The notes beneath the pieces are model-generated. The model saw only the letters and a list, made by a program, of their open reading frames with translations. It had not been told where the DNA came from and did not search any database. DNA of 64,000 nucleotides, taken from assembly GCA_022385755.1 (NCBI GenBank), contig MU278351.1, positions 623,594 to 687,593 of the forward strand. Reading direction: 5' to 3'. The stretch is from Trametopsis cervina. Lineage: Eukaryota > Basidiomycota > Agaricomycetes > Polyporales > Irpicaceae. This document shows, piece after piece, positions 50,380-64,000 of the stretch (the stretch's first letter is position 1; the number at the start of each line of letters is the position of its first letter). The position numbers and the translations under genes were made by a program.

Positions 50380-52190
50380 ATGTCCCTCCCATCGACCATC
50401 CACCATGGCATTCTTAACCTTCCAGGAGCCTCGCCAGAGTCGAAAGCCACAGCAGAACGCCTTCTTGAACAAGACAGGCAAACCCATCACTGCCTGTGGG
50501 GGAAGATTGGATTTCACAATCATCTCAGTCACCAGTGAGTCGGCTTGCACCGTCGTGGAACCCGGACTAAAGAAAAATGCAGTATACTAGCTGCATATGA
50601 CCTCGGAGCCACTGCTCAGCAGCTGAATGCCATTTATGAGAGCGAACGGTCAACCTTGGACAATATCCATCTGGCGGATAGGAAACAAGGCATCGTTGAA
50701 GAACAACATGTGAATATTCTTCACACGAGCTGGACACAGTTTCTCGGACAAGACAAGTATGTGGTCCTTACACCACTTTACACGCGGCACGGGTCTGATG
50801 AACTCTAGGTACTATGCCTGTTATGTCAAATATTTCACCGGCGTAATCGCTGAGCTCGGTGCCAGTCAAGTGCTTGAGCAATGGGTGTTTTCTCCCGAGG
50901 CCAATGTGAGTGGAGTCAATATGGTCCTGCGATTCGTCAATGGAGCGTGAGTACCTCACTTTCAATAACGCCGTGCGAGTCTCATGCGTAGGATGGCAGC
51001 TTTCACCCACTCATTCAAACAGGAGTACGTAATTCTCTCCGTTATATTAATACTATTTATTGAAACGTACTCCAGTATGCAGTTGAATTCCAAAGTGATG
51101 CCATGCTAGCTCAAGGTATGTGACGAAAGGCCTTCGCTGTAGTAGCTCTAGTTGAACTGGCTTCACAAAATATCCAGCTCTCGCACAAGCTGCTATACAT
51201 TCTATTTCTACGCCTGAAATCTTCGATCTACGGTCTGAACCCGTCCAATCCAACAGTGATACCCAGCCTGAACCGTCCCATAGTCACCGTCAGCCTTCCC
51301 AAGGACAACCACTTCTTGCCATTCTTCGCCAGGCCTACGATTCTGCTGTCATGCATCCCGTCATGCCGTATGACTCGGAAGCTCTTCTGAGTAAGCGTCG
51401 TGATGATGCGTTGAGGGACGGAAGTAGGGCACAAGAGATCATACGCCTTTCCAACCTTTGGCAGGTCAATACCTCGCTAGACGGTGCGGCCTTTGAGAAA
51501 GAATGCGGCGACAAGATTGAGGAAATCATATGGGCGGCCACCCTTATCCTCGTAGCTTCAGGAAAGCGAGGACGGAAGCCACGGCTGGATTTCTTCTTAA
51601 TGCACATCTTGAATGCCAGTCTGTTCTTGCCGTCACTGGTGCGGACCTTGCAGACAAAGGATAGCAAGGCAATGCTGTTGAGGGCGGTGCTGCCTGTCAT
51701 GCTAATATACCTACTCGTCCGGGGCCGACCACGAATCGACGCGGAGCTCATGATGAGTTACAGCGCGTCGCCGAGACCACCAGGCGGCTTATGGAACGAT
51801 TTAGGCCCAAACAAGGCGGCGCTGGGGGACCCTCGTAATGACATGCATAGAAATCCGTGGCCCGAAATTCTTGCGTCCGTCGTGCACGCACCGGACGCGC
51901 ATGCCGTGAAAGTGATCCGCACGCTATGTTATGCGGCGAGGATGTATGGGACCACTGCCGAGGGTGGCGCACTGGGCGCTTTCCTGCACTCCAAAGGAGA
52001 TCAAGAAGATGAACAGGAATCTCACAAGGGAATGGCCAGAGTAGATGGAACAATCTTCGTGCGTGCAGCAGGCATTGTAATGGATACACTTGGGTGGGTG
52101 GACTTTGGACAGAGCCCTGGTGACTGGGATCGAAGTGGCCTTGGTTGGGAAGACGCGTGGAAGGAACCGGAGGGCAGCGCAGGGTTGTGA
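50380..52190 (+). CDS. Questin-oxidase-like protein (DUF4243)
   Basis: A member of the questin oxidase/AflY-like family (DUF4243). Characterised members cleave or rearrange polyketide rings as Baeyer-Villiger-type oxidases, but many fungal copies are uncharacterised. The start MSLPSTIHHGILNLPGASPESKA at 50380 is spliced at HNHLSH to ILAAYDLGATAQQLNAIYE. Family features follow: EEQHVNILHTSWTQFLGQDKYYACYVKYF, AFHPLIQTGYAVEFQSDAMLAQALAQAAIHS and, in one long exon (51240-52190), a helical C-terminal half with HNPWPEILASVVHAPDAHAVKVIRTL-type sequence and GTIFVRAAGIVMDTLGW. It stops at 52190. No polyketide synthase or other biosynthetic gene is nearby, so the substrate is open. Confidence 0.8.
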
Positions 52191-52349
52191 TGACATACTC
52201 ATGATGCGCATATTATGCTAGCGATTGTGCATTGGATACATACTTGTAGGAATTCGCGGGGTTGATTCAGGATGTGGACGAGGGACCGTTCGCTGTCTGC
52301 GCAAACAAGCGGTAGTTGCAAGCTGTCGGAACGTGACTATCTATCGGGC

Positions 52350-53050
52350 TCAGAGCCGAGCTTTAATCTTCTCAACCAGCTGAACCGCGTCGTCATCATC
52401 TAATTCATGTCGCGCTTCGTACTCCGCTCTATGCACCTTTCTCTGCATGAAGGTACCCGTCGGAATGACATCTTCCCTGGACTGCAATGAGTTTTCGCCA
52501 AATCTGGGCGCAGGAATGACATGATAATGGACCTGCAAATAATATTCATCGCCAGGCAAACAGTACAGAATATAGACCAAACCAACATGAGGCACTGCCT
52601 GAGCATACTCCTGGTTGCAAACGATATTCAGCGCTGTGTTCTGCAATGCTAGGATTCCATGGCAATCTCAGTGCTGACATTTCTCGACAGTACGCCCCAG
52701 TACATACCGCCAGTCAGTGCGTTGGCCACTTTAGTCACAGCATCACCAATGGCGGCGGCATATTCTTTCGGCAGTTCAGAAACCCGGGATACGTGAATCT
52801 TGGGGATAACCAAGGTATGACCTGGGCGTAACGGCAGGATATCTAGCAACAACAGAGTATGTATATATTCAGAGATCCTTCCCGGCAGGTTGAATAGCTT
52901 ACCTAAAATTGCGAACACCATGTCGTTTTCAAAGACCCTAAAGGCAGGTTCTTCCCCTTGTAGGATACGACAAAAGGCGCAGCGTGAGTCAGGACTCCAG
53001 GATGTATGCACTCTTCGCCCCTCGTGTGCTTTGATAACAAACGATGTCAT
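52350..53050 (-). CDS. HIT-family nucleotide hydrolase/transferase
   Basis: A histidine-triad protein; the family hydrolyses or transfers nucleoside phosphates (AMP-lysine, Ap3A and similar). The start at 53050 gives MTSFVIKAHEGRRVHTSW, then CAFCRILQGEEPAFRVFEND, with a CxxC as in Hint-type proteins that bind zinc. After an intron come DILPLRPGHTLVIPKIHVSRVSEL, and ALNIVCNQEYAQAVPHV, which an intron joins to HYHVIPAPRFGEN. The joined HVHYHV matches the catalytic HxHxHx triad. The C-terminal extension (TGTFMQRKVHRAEYEARHELDDDDA) ends at 52350-52352. At least three introns. The exact substrate class is not determined. Confidence 0.87.
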
Positions 53051-53304
53051 GTCTTATATTGAAGTACGGGTTGAAGGCCATTCTATCGAGCATGCCGCCC
53101 AATAGCGATGTGTGGACGAGTAACTGGCCAGCGTTCGGTAAATGCCGTGGGCCACGCGATCACGTGCCAGCCATGTTGAATATAGCGCGTTTGTCCTCGC
53201 TCGCCATTTCAACCTCCCAGCCGCAGGGGCATCACAGCAGTTTCTACTCTCGCTCCATCATTCCTCACTCATTTACTTATCTGCGAAACCTATCTAAACG
53301 CACT
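53051..53304. promoter_or_regulatory. Divergent promoter, HIT gene / PPC89-like gene
   Basis: About 250 bp between divergent starts. An upstream in-frame ATG near 53095 could extend the plus-strand protein, but the conserved-looking N-terminus begins at 53305. Confidence 0.35.
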
Positions 53305-56300
53305 ATGCCATCGAGGTCGCGGTCGGTGAACTTCGACTTCAGCATCAAGGGCGACGAGCTTGAGCACAACCGTATTCGGTTGGAACGAACCTTGCAACAC
53401 ACCGACATCTCCCTACACCTTTCATCCGCACCAGAAGATGATGACTGCTCGGACGTTGAGTACCCTAGGCACAACTCCGGGCCTGCTCCATTCGACGGCT
53501 TCACTTCCTTCGACCATCACTCTAGGGATCACTACGACCTTGCCGACGACCACTCCCATCCCAATGCGTGGTCATACCGGACTATGGACGACGAAGGTGT
53601 CAACCCTTACGAAGGGAGGACAGTTTCTACGGCAGCTCATCATGCCAGCGCACTGACATTGAGTGCTGGACTGGGGGGAAGAGGTTCAAGACGAGACATC
53701 AGCCTGAGTGGAGCAGAATACGATCCAGATAGACCATTGCATGGTATAATCGCTGGGTTTGGGACACACATACCAGGACTCGATGGTGACTCTACGAGGT
53801 CCAGGCCCTATGTACGTGAAGAGTTTCTTTCGCTGCCGGGAAAATATAAAAAAATGATTCCAGCAGTGGTGTTACGTCTACAGTCTCATGAATTCCCTTC
53901 TTGTAGATTTCCACTGTTGATTTTGATCCCCTGGTAGTCGACGATAGTGCCGAAGTGGAGAAAGTGTTTCTCGGCAACCGCGGTTCTATATCAGTCCCTG
54001 CTCCCCGCTCTTCAAGTAGTGCCTCAGGTTCTTCACGACCTGCAACCCCATTATCCCCGCGTCCCAAACTCTCCGATGCTCTGCACCAAGTCGCGTTTTC
54101 GCCGAAGCGACCCCGCAGTGGCCAAGTTCAGACGATCAAACAAGGATCAGCGAGGCCTCAGACATCGCTGGCGCGACACCTACCGCCAACATCCAAGAAG
54201 CCACATGGCACCGCAATGACCACAATCACTGATGAGGATGACGTTCCGACGCCGAAGTCGCGAAGCAAGAGTAATACGTCACTGTCTCGCATTTATCAAC
54301 AGTCGCTCTCATATGCTGCGCCCATAGAACCTGAAGTTAATGTGCTGCCTCCTACACCTCCTAGCGAAGAGAACACGTCTAAGTTTACACGATTGGCTCG
54401 TGGTCTTGCTAAGGAGATTGAAGACGAACAGAGTCGCCAATCTACAACAGAAGGGAAACCAGCCTACGCACAAAGCACTTTGCGCGAGAAGCACTCACGG
54501 ACCGACAGTAACAAGGTCCCTTTGAGGAGTGTGCTCAGTGATCTCCAGGACCCACGAGTGCAAGGGCCGGCACGCACTGCAGGAGCGCGTACCCCTCTGA
54601 AGGGTAAAGTATATCTGCCGGATATGACCGGACTTACCAGCGTCGTCACCTCTCCTGCAAAATTTGGCCCGGACTATTTGGGATACGAAAGTAAGAGTGA
54701 CAACGAGCTTGATGGTAAGGATATCCTCGATTCAACGTTCGAGTTGGGACTCATGCACTCGCACAGTCCGGCTGGCCACAACGTTGAACATTGTCCAGTC
54801 CAAGCTTGCTCACCTCGAGTCTGAGAACAGTATTTCCCGACGGCGTGTCAGGGAGCTTGAACTGGAGCTGGAGGATTGCAAACGACAGGTTGCCCGAGAA
54901 CGAACGAAAGTGCTCAAGCGAGAACTAGTGCTGACCGAGCAGCACAGTTCTCGCGAGGCGAAACTAGCGACACAAAGCGCACACGCGAAAAGCGGGGGCC
55001 CTAGCAGGTTATACGAAGTGGCCACGGAGGTAGATAGGGATGATCCCGAATTGAGCAGGTATAAGGAGGCTGTCGAGGAGAAGAAAGGTTTGTGTAGTCG
55101 CTTTGTCTCCATTGTCGTATATCTGATTGCCTTGCAGCTCTTGAAGCCCTTATTTCAAGCCTACGAGGGCACCTGTCTCGACTCACTTCCGAATTATCCG
55201 ACCATCATCGTCTTCTGCAAGAACTCCGTAATTTGCGCGACTCTGATGTCCGCGCCTTGAAGGATAAGAGCCGAGACATTGATCAGCTCCGTCAGGAAGT
55301 CGAACGACTCGGCGGCGAGGTTGAAGTGTTGCGCGGTGTGGTCGAGGAAGGCTTGAAAGAGAGGCGAGAAGTTCGCGAACTATCACGAGAGCTCTCTCAA
55401 TCGAGCGGATCTGTGCAAGTTGAAGACCATGTCGAGTCCGACGATGAAACCGAGCAGGCTGTTGACCATCCGAACGAGGAACAGCCACAATCCGATTCCG
55501 AAGATGAACTGAGCGGCCGGTCGACTCCGTCACCGCGACCTTCACCCATGCGGAATCGAAAGGACGACAAGACAATCCGTACAGATCAGGCCACGCTAGG
55601 CTCCCTACCTTTAGAGAATTCAACGATGCAGCCGCCCATAACTATGGAAGAGTATGATCGCATAGTACAAGAAGTGGTGGAGCGACGGTCTGAGAGATCA
55701 GTCTCTGGCACGGCCTCAGGTTCACACCGCTCCTCCTCACGTGCCTCTTTGCGCGGACCCTCCTCAATCCAGTCTATATCATCCTCCCACAGCCAGCACA
55801 GTTTCAGTAGGAGGGGCGCTGGTGCAGAACGTGATAATGCAGAGTTTTCAACAGATGCTGCTGCGCCCGCTGACCCAGCTGGCTGTCCGAGTCCATACAG
55901 AGAGCTGCATATCCAACAGGATCATGCTGGCTGGCGGCCTTCCCGCGATCCCACCAATAGACAAAGGGATCCGCGATCGTCCAACGGTGCTCCCGGGCCC
56001 TCTTCAAGAGCTGAATTCAAGGGTCGAGCCTCTCCCAATGAAGCCGCATTCCCCGAGATCCGTGGTGAATACCTCGAACAGTTATTCTTTTCCGCTCCCG
56101 AGCATAATGCAAACACCTGTACCGTCTGCCACCGAAGAACGAGAGCAAGGGGTGGTCGCAATTATATGACAGCCAATCGTAGGCGGAGCTCCTGGGGTGA
56201 TGCGCCTATCCCTCATGATACAGAAATTGACGAGGGCTTTGCGGAAGGATCGGAGGATGCTCAGACCGGTAGCGCAACGCACAGAGGGAAGGGAAAACGA

Positions 56301-56773
56301 CGGGCAGCACAAGATCAGGATGAGCAAGTTCCTCCCCAGACAGTGCTTGGTCGTGTGCTACGGGAGCTTGAAGACGACTTCACACACTACAAGAGGTTTG
56401 TGCGCGTTACTGTCTTTCTGATCTGGGCTTACCTTCGTATCATGGCAGCATCTATATCGAGTTAGCAGACCAATACAAGATCATAGATGCTGTATCGAAT
56501 GTAGCGAAGCGCAATGTCCTCGCTGAACATTTACGCGAAGTGATTGACATTCTAGAACAAAAGGTATGACTTACTTCATTGTCTCGGTCAGTCTCATTGA
56601 TTTTTTGGCGTCCGCAGGGAGATCAGATTGCGTCTCTGTACGACCTCCTCACGTTCAAGGACAAACCATTGCGGGAGTCTGTAGTGCCAGAAATGGCAGA
56701 CGACAGCGTATGGTCGACCGCGCCACAGGCTGGCGCATCCACACGGGAAGGCGTGCATGCCCGTAGAAGATAG
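53305..56773 (+). CDS. Spindle pole body protein, Ppc89-like
   Basis: Likely a Ppc89-type spindle pole body scaffold (Ppc89 centrosome-localisation domain plus Cep57-like C-terminus). The start MPSRSRSVNFDFSIKGDELEHNRIRLERTLQH (53305) matches the short conserved N-terminal motif I recall for these proteins. A long Ser/Pro-rich disordered part follows (53880-54750), then a coiled coil (QSKLAHLESENSISRRRVRELELELEDCKRQ, about 54795-55120, continuing SDVRALKDKSRDIDQLRQEVERLGGEVEVLR to about 55380). A second acidic disordered region leads to a NANTCTVCHRR segment (56108 onward) and the helical C-terminus VLRELEDDFTHYKR, IYIELADQYKIIDAVSN, LREVIDILEQK. It ends HARRR at 56773. Architecture, not pairwise identity, drives the call. 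Some splice joins were not fully resolved. Confidence 0.65.
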
Positions 56774-57015
56774 GCCGGCCCCTTCTGGCATTTGTCATCT
56801 CCGCCTCTTATTATCCTCTCATTTATCTCCTACACCGCAACGTGGTTTCTGGGTGTATCTTTTGAGTGTGTGTTCTGGTTTTGAGTATACAGGTGATTTC
56901 AACATTTTCACTACGCGGGCGCAGATATTTTGCGTAGTACGTTTCACTCCACCTTGAGCACACGTTGTATATAATTTGCTACCGCAAAAAATGTATCTGC
57001 ATACAATCCGCTCTA

Positions 57016-58170
57016 CTATAAGATTGCCCTGTAGTCATCATCATCAACAAGGTCCAAGGATTCGCCGTCCAGTTCGGCCCAGTCCGATATCGATTCATAG
57101 TTTTCTGTCTCGCCAGCAAACAAGACATCGTCGTCATCTTGGAGGTTGACTTGAGTAGAATGCCAGGCCAGAGAACCAAGGTCGCCGCCGATTTGCAAAA
57201 ACCAGGAAGGTGGAATAAATTCGACCTCAGGCCTAGAGAGACCAACATCACTCATTACCTCCGGCAGAGGAGTGAACTTGAGCACAGAATATTCAGATGG
57301 ACTTCCTAAGAGTGCTGAATTCGGCTGCGTCCGCTCCGTGTCGTAAGAGCAGCCACCAGGGTCGCCCTCATAGATAAGCTGCGATGATTCCGGCGATAAG
57401 AATCCCAAGCTCTGCGGCGCACATCAACCAGATCCCTGGAAGGGAATTTGTAGGAGCCACGTACGTATTCGATATCTTGCGAGGAAGAGTTCCAATGTTT
57501 GCAAGTTTCCTGGTATTCTTCATCTTCGGATTGTAGCATCGCCGTGCCTTTCATACAATCAGGGAGACTTTCTTGTATGTAGCCGTCGCCACCTGTGGTT
57601 TCTGTAGACTCGCTTCGGAAATCTTGAATGTCGTACAAGGTGAAGTCGTCTTCTTCAAATTTGATACGGTCAACCACAGCAGGAACGTAGGAAGTAGAGA
57701 CTGACGGCGCATGCGCATCATCCCAGCATAGAACGTCTGCGGGAAGAGGAGTCTTAGAGTTCTGGGAGATTGGGACAAAGTCAGAGTGTATGCGTAGCTC
57801 GTCACGGCATCGCTGAGATGTTTGAGTAAATTGTAGACAGCCAGACTTCACCGGAGACGGCCGGATTGATAGTTTAAGAAGACGCGCTATAGACGACGTC
57901 AATATCTCTTCGTATGAAAGTTCCGGTTCGGTTTCCTCCAAGGCATCCTCGGTGGGATTGGACGTGTGCGTGTATTCTACTAGTCTATGAGCAACGCGCG
58001 AATCCACGGAGACGAGTCGTTCCTTGAGCCGCTAGCATCAACTTAGTAGCTATCGAAAAAAGGAGATCTAAACTACTCACGCTCAACAATTGTCGGCTTG
58101 TCTTTTCGAAACACTGATCAGAAGAGCGCGCGATCATCCCCAGCATACTTTGAGACACTGAGGGAAGATG
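57016..58170 (-). CDS. Acidic protein of unknown function
   Basis: I do not recognise a family. Exons can be followed on the minus strand: KTSRQLLS, an intron, then RLKERLVSVDSRVAHRLVEY (58020 onward), a long exon with FEEDDFTLYDIQDF and SSQDIEY, and a phase-0 intron (donor TAC/gtacgt near 57460, acceptor ccgcag near 57412). The next exon reads SLGFLSPESSQLIYEGDPGG and runs to the stop at 57016. The C-terminus is strongly acidic (NLQDDDDVLF, DLVDDDDYRAIL). The 5' end is unresolved and may extend to about 58290. No signal peptide or membrane segment is visible. The coherent introns suggest a real, lineage-restricted gene. Convergent with the PPC89-like gene. Confidence 0.55.
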
Positions 58171-58328
58171 TGTGTGTTCGCTGTCCAGTTTCTACTTGAA
58201 AGACTACTGAGAATTTGCAATACAGTATCAGTGAAGCACGTACCCCTCTCCAACTCCCAAAAACCAAAGGATAGCGTCTAGGTTATTAGACTTGAGATTA
58301 AAAACCAGCTAGCACGTAATCCGTCACG

Positions 58329-58650
58329 CTACCTTACGAGGTGCAAGTCGACAAACTTCTGCATGGTCCGATCGAAAGCTGGTATGAAAGGTAAATAGGC
58401 CCGCGAAGAGAAAAGATCAGGCGCTGTAAATGAAAAGATGAGACATTCGGGATTACAATATACACTTGCACTCTTACTCTGCTCGTTGTTCGTGCCAGAG
58501 GATGCGAATGTGAACTTGATGTCGACAGCTTGAAGATATAAAAACGAGTTTTTGGTAGGTTGCAGGCCACCAGGAGGACCATACGCCCATGCAGAGGTCA
58601 GTGTCACTAACCAGTCGCTCAGTAAGTGAAACAAAGAAAGAAAAATGACT
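58329..58650 (-). other. Open stretch, possible exon, unassigned
   Basis: On the minus strand a frame reads TSAWAYGPPGGLQPTKNSFLYLQAVDIKF and then EQSKSASVYCNPECLIFSFTAPDLF, with no stop for about 110 codons. It may be an extra exon of the neighbouring hypothetical genes or a chance frame. I could not link it by a good splice pair. Confidence 0.25.
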
Positions 58651-59195
58651 AGTCGCAACCTCTAGGGCGATCATCTTCACGGTCCCCCGCATACAAGTCA
58701 GAGATTGTGCTTAATCCCAGTCGCTGACGATTCTGACCGGGCGTTTCAATACTAATGACCGACAAAAACGTGCCACTTACTGCCTTTAAATATGCAAGGA
58801 AGCGTTGAATACACCACGACCTGCGCAGCAGTGGGCTGGGAACATCCGTTCTATCGGCAGTCCCAGAGAACGACAGTGTGAGGTCGCGGTTAAGCAAGAT
58901 GTCGATACCGTGTGGCTGGTTAGTCTTGTCAACAGTGGGCGCAAGCTGGCTTTGCGCCGCAGCTAGTATATGCCTTGCATTCAAGGAGATGCTAAATCCA
59001 TCCGCGATCTCTTTGCTCTGCGTGCTGTAGGTGATCATGAAGGATTGAGAGGAGAGATGAGCGCTTGGACATGGCCGAGCACGGCACAAGCAAGCGCACA
59101 CAAACCACTGCCCCTCGAGTGCTCAACACAGACTTGATCAGCTCTACTGTTGACACAGCCCGATACCTGTTGTCTTCTACTGCACCATATTCCAT
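58649..59195 (-). CDS. Small hypothetical protein
   Basis: Not recognised. The start at 59195 gives MEYGAVEDNRYRAVSTVELIKSVLSTRG. After a likely intron the frame continues SFMITYSTQSKEIADGFSISLNARHILAAAQSQL and GIDILLNRDLTLSFSGTADR. An intron with donor GCA/gtaagt and acceptor ggtcag joins CIQRFLAYLKA to NRQRLGLSTISDLYAGDREDD and a stop at 58649-58651. The alternating beta-strand-like pattern suggests a compact globular domain. About 60 bp separate its start from that of Pkc1 on the other strand. It could be a fragment of a larger gene extending to 58329. Confidence 0.45.
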
Positions 59196-59255
59196 CGCCG
59201 TTCTTCCGTTGTAGACCGCCGCATTCGTCGCGGGCTATAGCTTCGTCAACTTGCG

Positions 59256-63283
<4,028 letters not shown>

Positions 63284-63575
63284 TATTGACGCTGACGCAC
63301 TTATGACCATGTTCATCACGATAATTAACACACTTCACTTTACCGAGCAATTTCTTGTATCAACCACCTGTTGCTGTTATGAGAGCAAGTTCAATGCATA
63401 CTGTTGTTACCCACCGGGTTTCTGAGACGATCACCGATTATTATAAGTCATTGGCCTCAGGTGTTCCGTAACTTCAAAACATGTCCACCTGTCCCAGGTA
63501 GACCACGGCTCTGGCTAATCGCATCATCATCGTCATCTCGATGTCTCTCCATCAATTCGTGGAAGCTACTGTATG
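63284..63575. terminator. 3' flank of PKC1 and of the small minus-strand ORF
   Basis: About 290 bp between two opposed stop codons. No gene supported. Confidence 0.35.
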
Positions 63576-63779
63576 CTACAGGGCAGCAATGGTCTCGTTT
63601 TCACGAGTCATCCTATGGACCTCCTCTAGTTTCCTATTCAATGCATTGCCGTTGGGGAGCAGCTCTTCATACCACGTGTCCATTTGTTCAGTCAGCTCTG
63701 GATATGATGTGATAACATAGAGCGACCTACCGAGCTCGCTCGCGTTCAAGTACGAGCGGTCTTCAGTGGGCTGTGCCAT
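63576..63779 (-). CDS. Small coiled-coil protein, hypothetical
   Basis: A 67-residue frame from ATG 63779: MAQPTEDRSYLNASELG, then a helical part, LTEQMDTWYEELLPNGNALNRKLEEVHRMTRENETIAAL, with a heptad-like pattern. The size and helicity resemble small subunits of multi-protein complexes (DASH, BLOC-1), but I cannot name one. A short internal segment with gt...ag ends (near 63698-63731) could be an intron but is only about 33 nt, too short for this genome. It may be a real small gene. Confidence 0.45.
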   Translation of the reverse strand: MAQPTEDRSYLNASELGRSLYVITSYPELTEQMDTWYEELLPNGNALNRKLEEVHRMTRENETIAAL

Positions 63780-64000
63780 AGTCTCGTTATTGAAACCGTT
63801 ATGATGTTTACTACCGAGATGGCAGCAGAGAACAGGGATTAAAAACTACGACTCACCCCGGTGGCTTCGTGGCGTGTGAATCCCCACGCCAACAATTGAC
63901 AAGCTTACCTAAAGCGGATGTAATTCTTCTACAATGATATAGATGTACAGAATATAGCGTACTAAAGAAGCGCGTAAATATAGCAATAGACCCAGTAGCA
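63780..64000. other. Right edge, no supported gene
   Basis: An AT-rich stretch upstream of the small minus-strand ORF. Nothing recognised before the window ends. Confidence 0.4.

Noticed and set aside
50380..52190. Secondary-metabolite cluster around the questin-oxidase-like gene and the methyltransferase at 39040-40332
   Set aside because: No polyketide synthase, terpene synthase, P450, transporter or cluster regulator is nearby; the neighbours are housekeeping genes.
57306..57408. Apparent frameshift between two overlapping frames of the acidic protein gene
   Set aside because: A phase-0 intron with good donor (gtacgt) and acceptor (ccgcag) joins the frames, so no frameshift is needed.

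Overview
The window is nuclear DNA of a filamentous basidiomycete, most likely an Agaricomycete. Genes are dense and on both strands. Nearly every gene is broken by many short GT-AG introns of about 45-60 nt. Recognisable genes include a Ppc89-type spindle pole body protein, a fungal Pkc1 with the DYG variant of the DFG motif, a Cryptococcus Xpt1-like Stealth protein and a Dug2 glutathione peptidase. No rRNA, tRNA, CRISPR array, insertion sequence or transposon was recognised. Species assignment is not possible by reading alone.

Layout. 900-4184: a METTL25/RRNAD1-type methyltransferase (minus) divergent from the urease nickel chaperone UreG (plus). 5721-6789: a secreted His-rich repeat precursor. 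7102-13225: exosome nuclease Rrp6, then a Stealth sugar-phosphotransferase (both plus). 13523-20555: Dug2 and a DHX33-type DEAH helicase (both minus). 20862-28098: the cohesin loader Scc2. 28297-29505: a Sec14/CRAL-TRIO protein (minus). 30130-30774 and 34128-35210: two more secreted repeat precursors, flanking a FIST-domain gene (31860-33333). 35592-37226: RPAP3-like TPR protein. 37686-38901: unrecognised gene. 39040-40332: SAM methyltransferase. 41054-44051: Mps1 kinase. 44730-48483: Prp2/DHX16 helicase, divergent from eIF2-alpha (48652-49998). 50380-52190: questin-oxidase-like protein. 52350-53050: HIT protein. 53305-56773: Ppc89-like protein. 57016-59195: two hypothetical genes. 59256-63283: protein kinase C Pkc1. 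63576-63779: a small coiled-coil ORF.

Most of this is conserved housekeeping content (RNA processing, translation, cell division, cell-wall signalling) with no sign of a biosynthetic cluster. The part that stands out is a set of three secreted, repeat-built precursors within 30 kb. All three have a related signal peptide (pattern M..A.L..F..C, ending in ARP), a first exon that carries little more than that signal, a phase-1 intron straight after it, and a strong TATA box 77-84 nt before the ATG. Their repeat bodies are different: His/Asp-rich KHPRAD units, Gly/Asp/Arg units with LEARRHGG, and Ser/Gly/Arg units with LEARRHGSGSRGRGDS. In each, the units are separated by Kex2-type sites (RR, KR or PR). 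I infer a small family of Kex2-processed repeat precursors (the 'KEP' class to which yeast alpha-factor and fungal dikaritin precursors belong), diversifying by swapping the repeat while keeping the secretion module.
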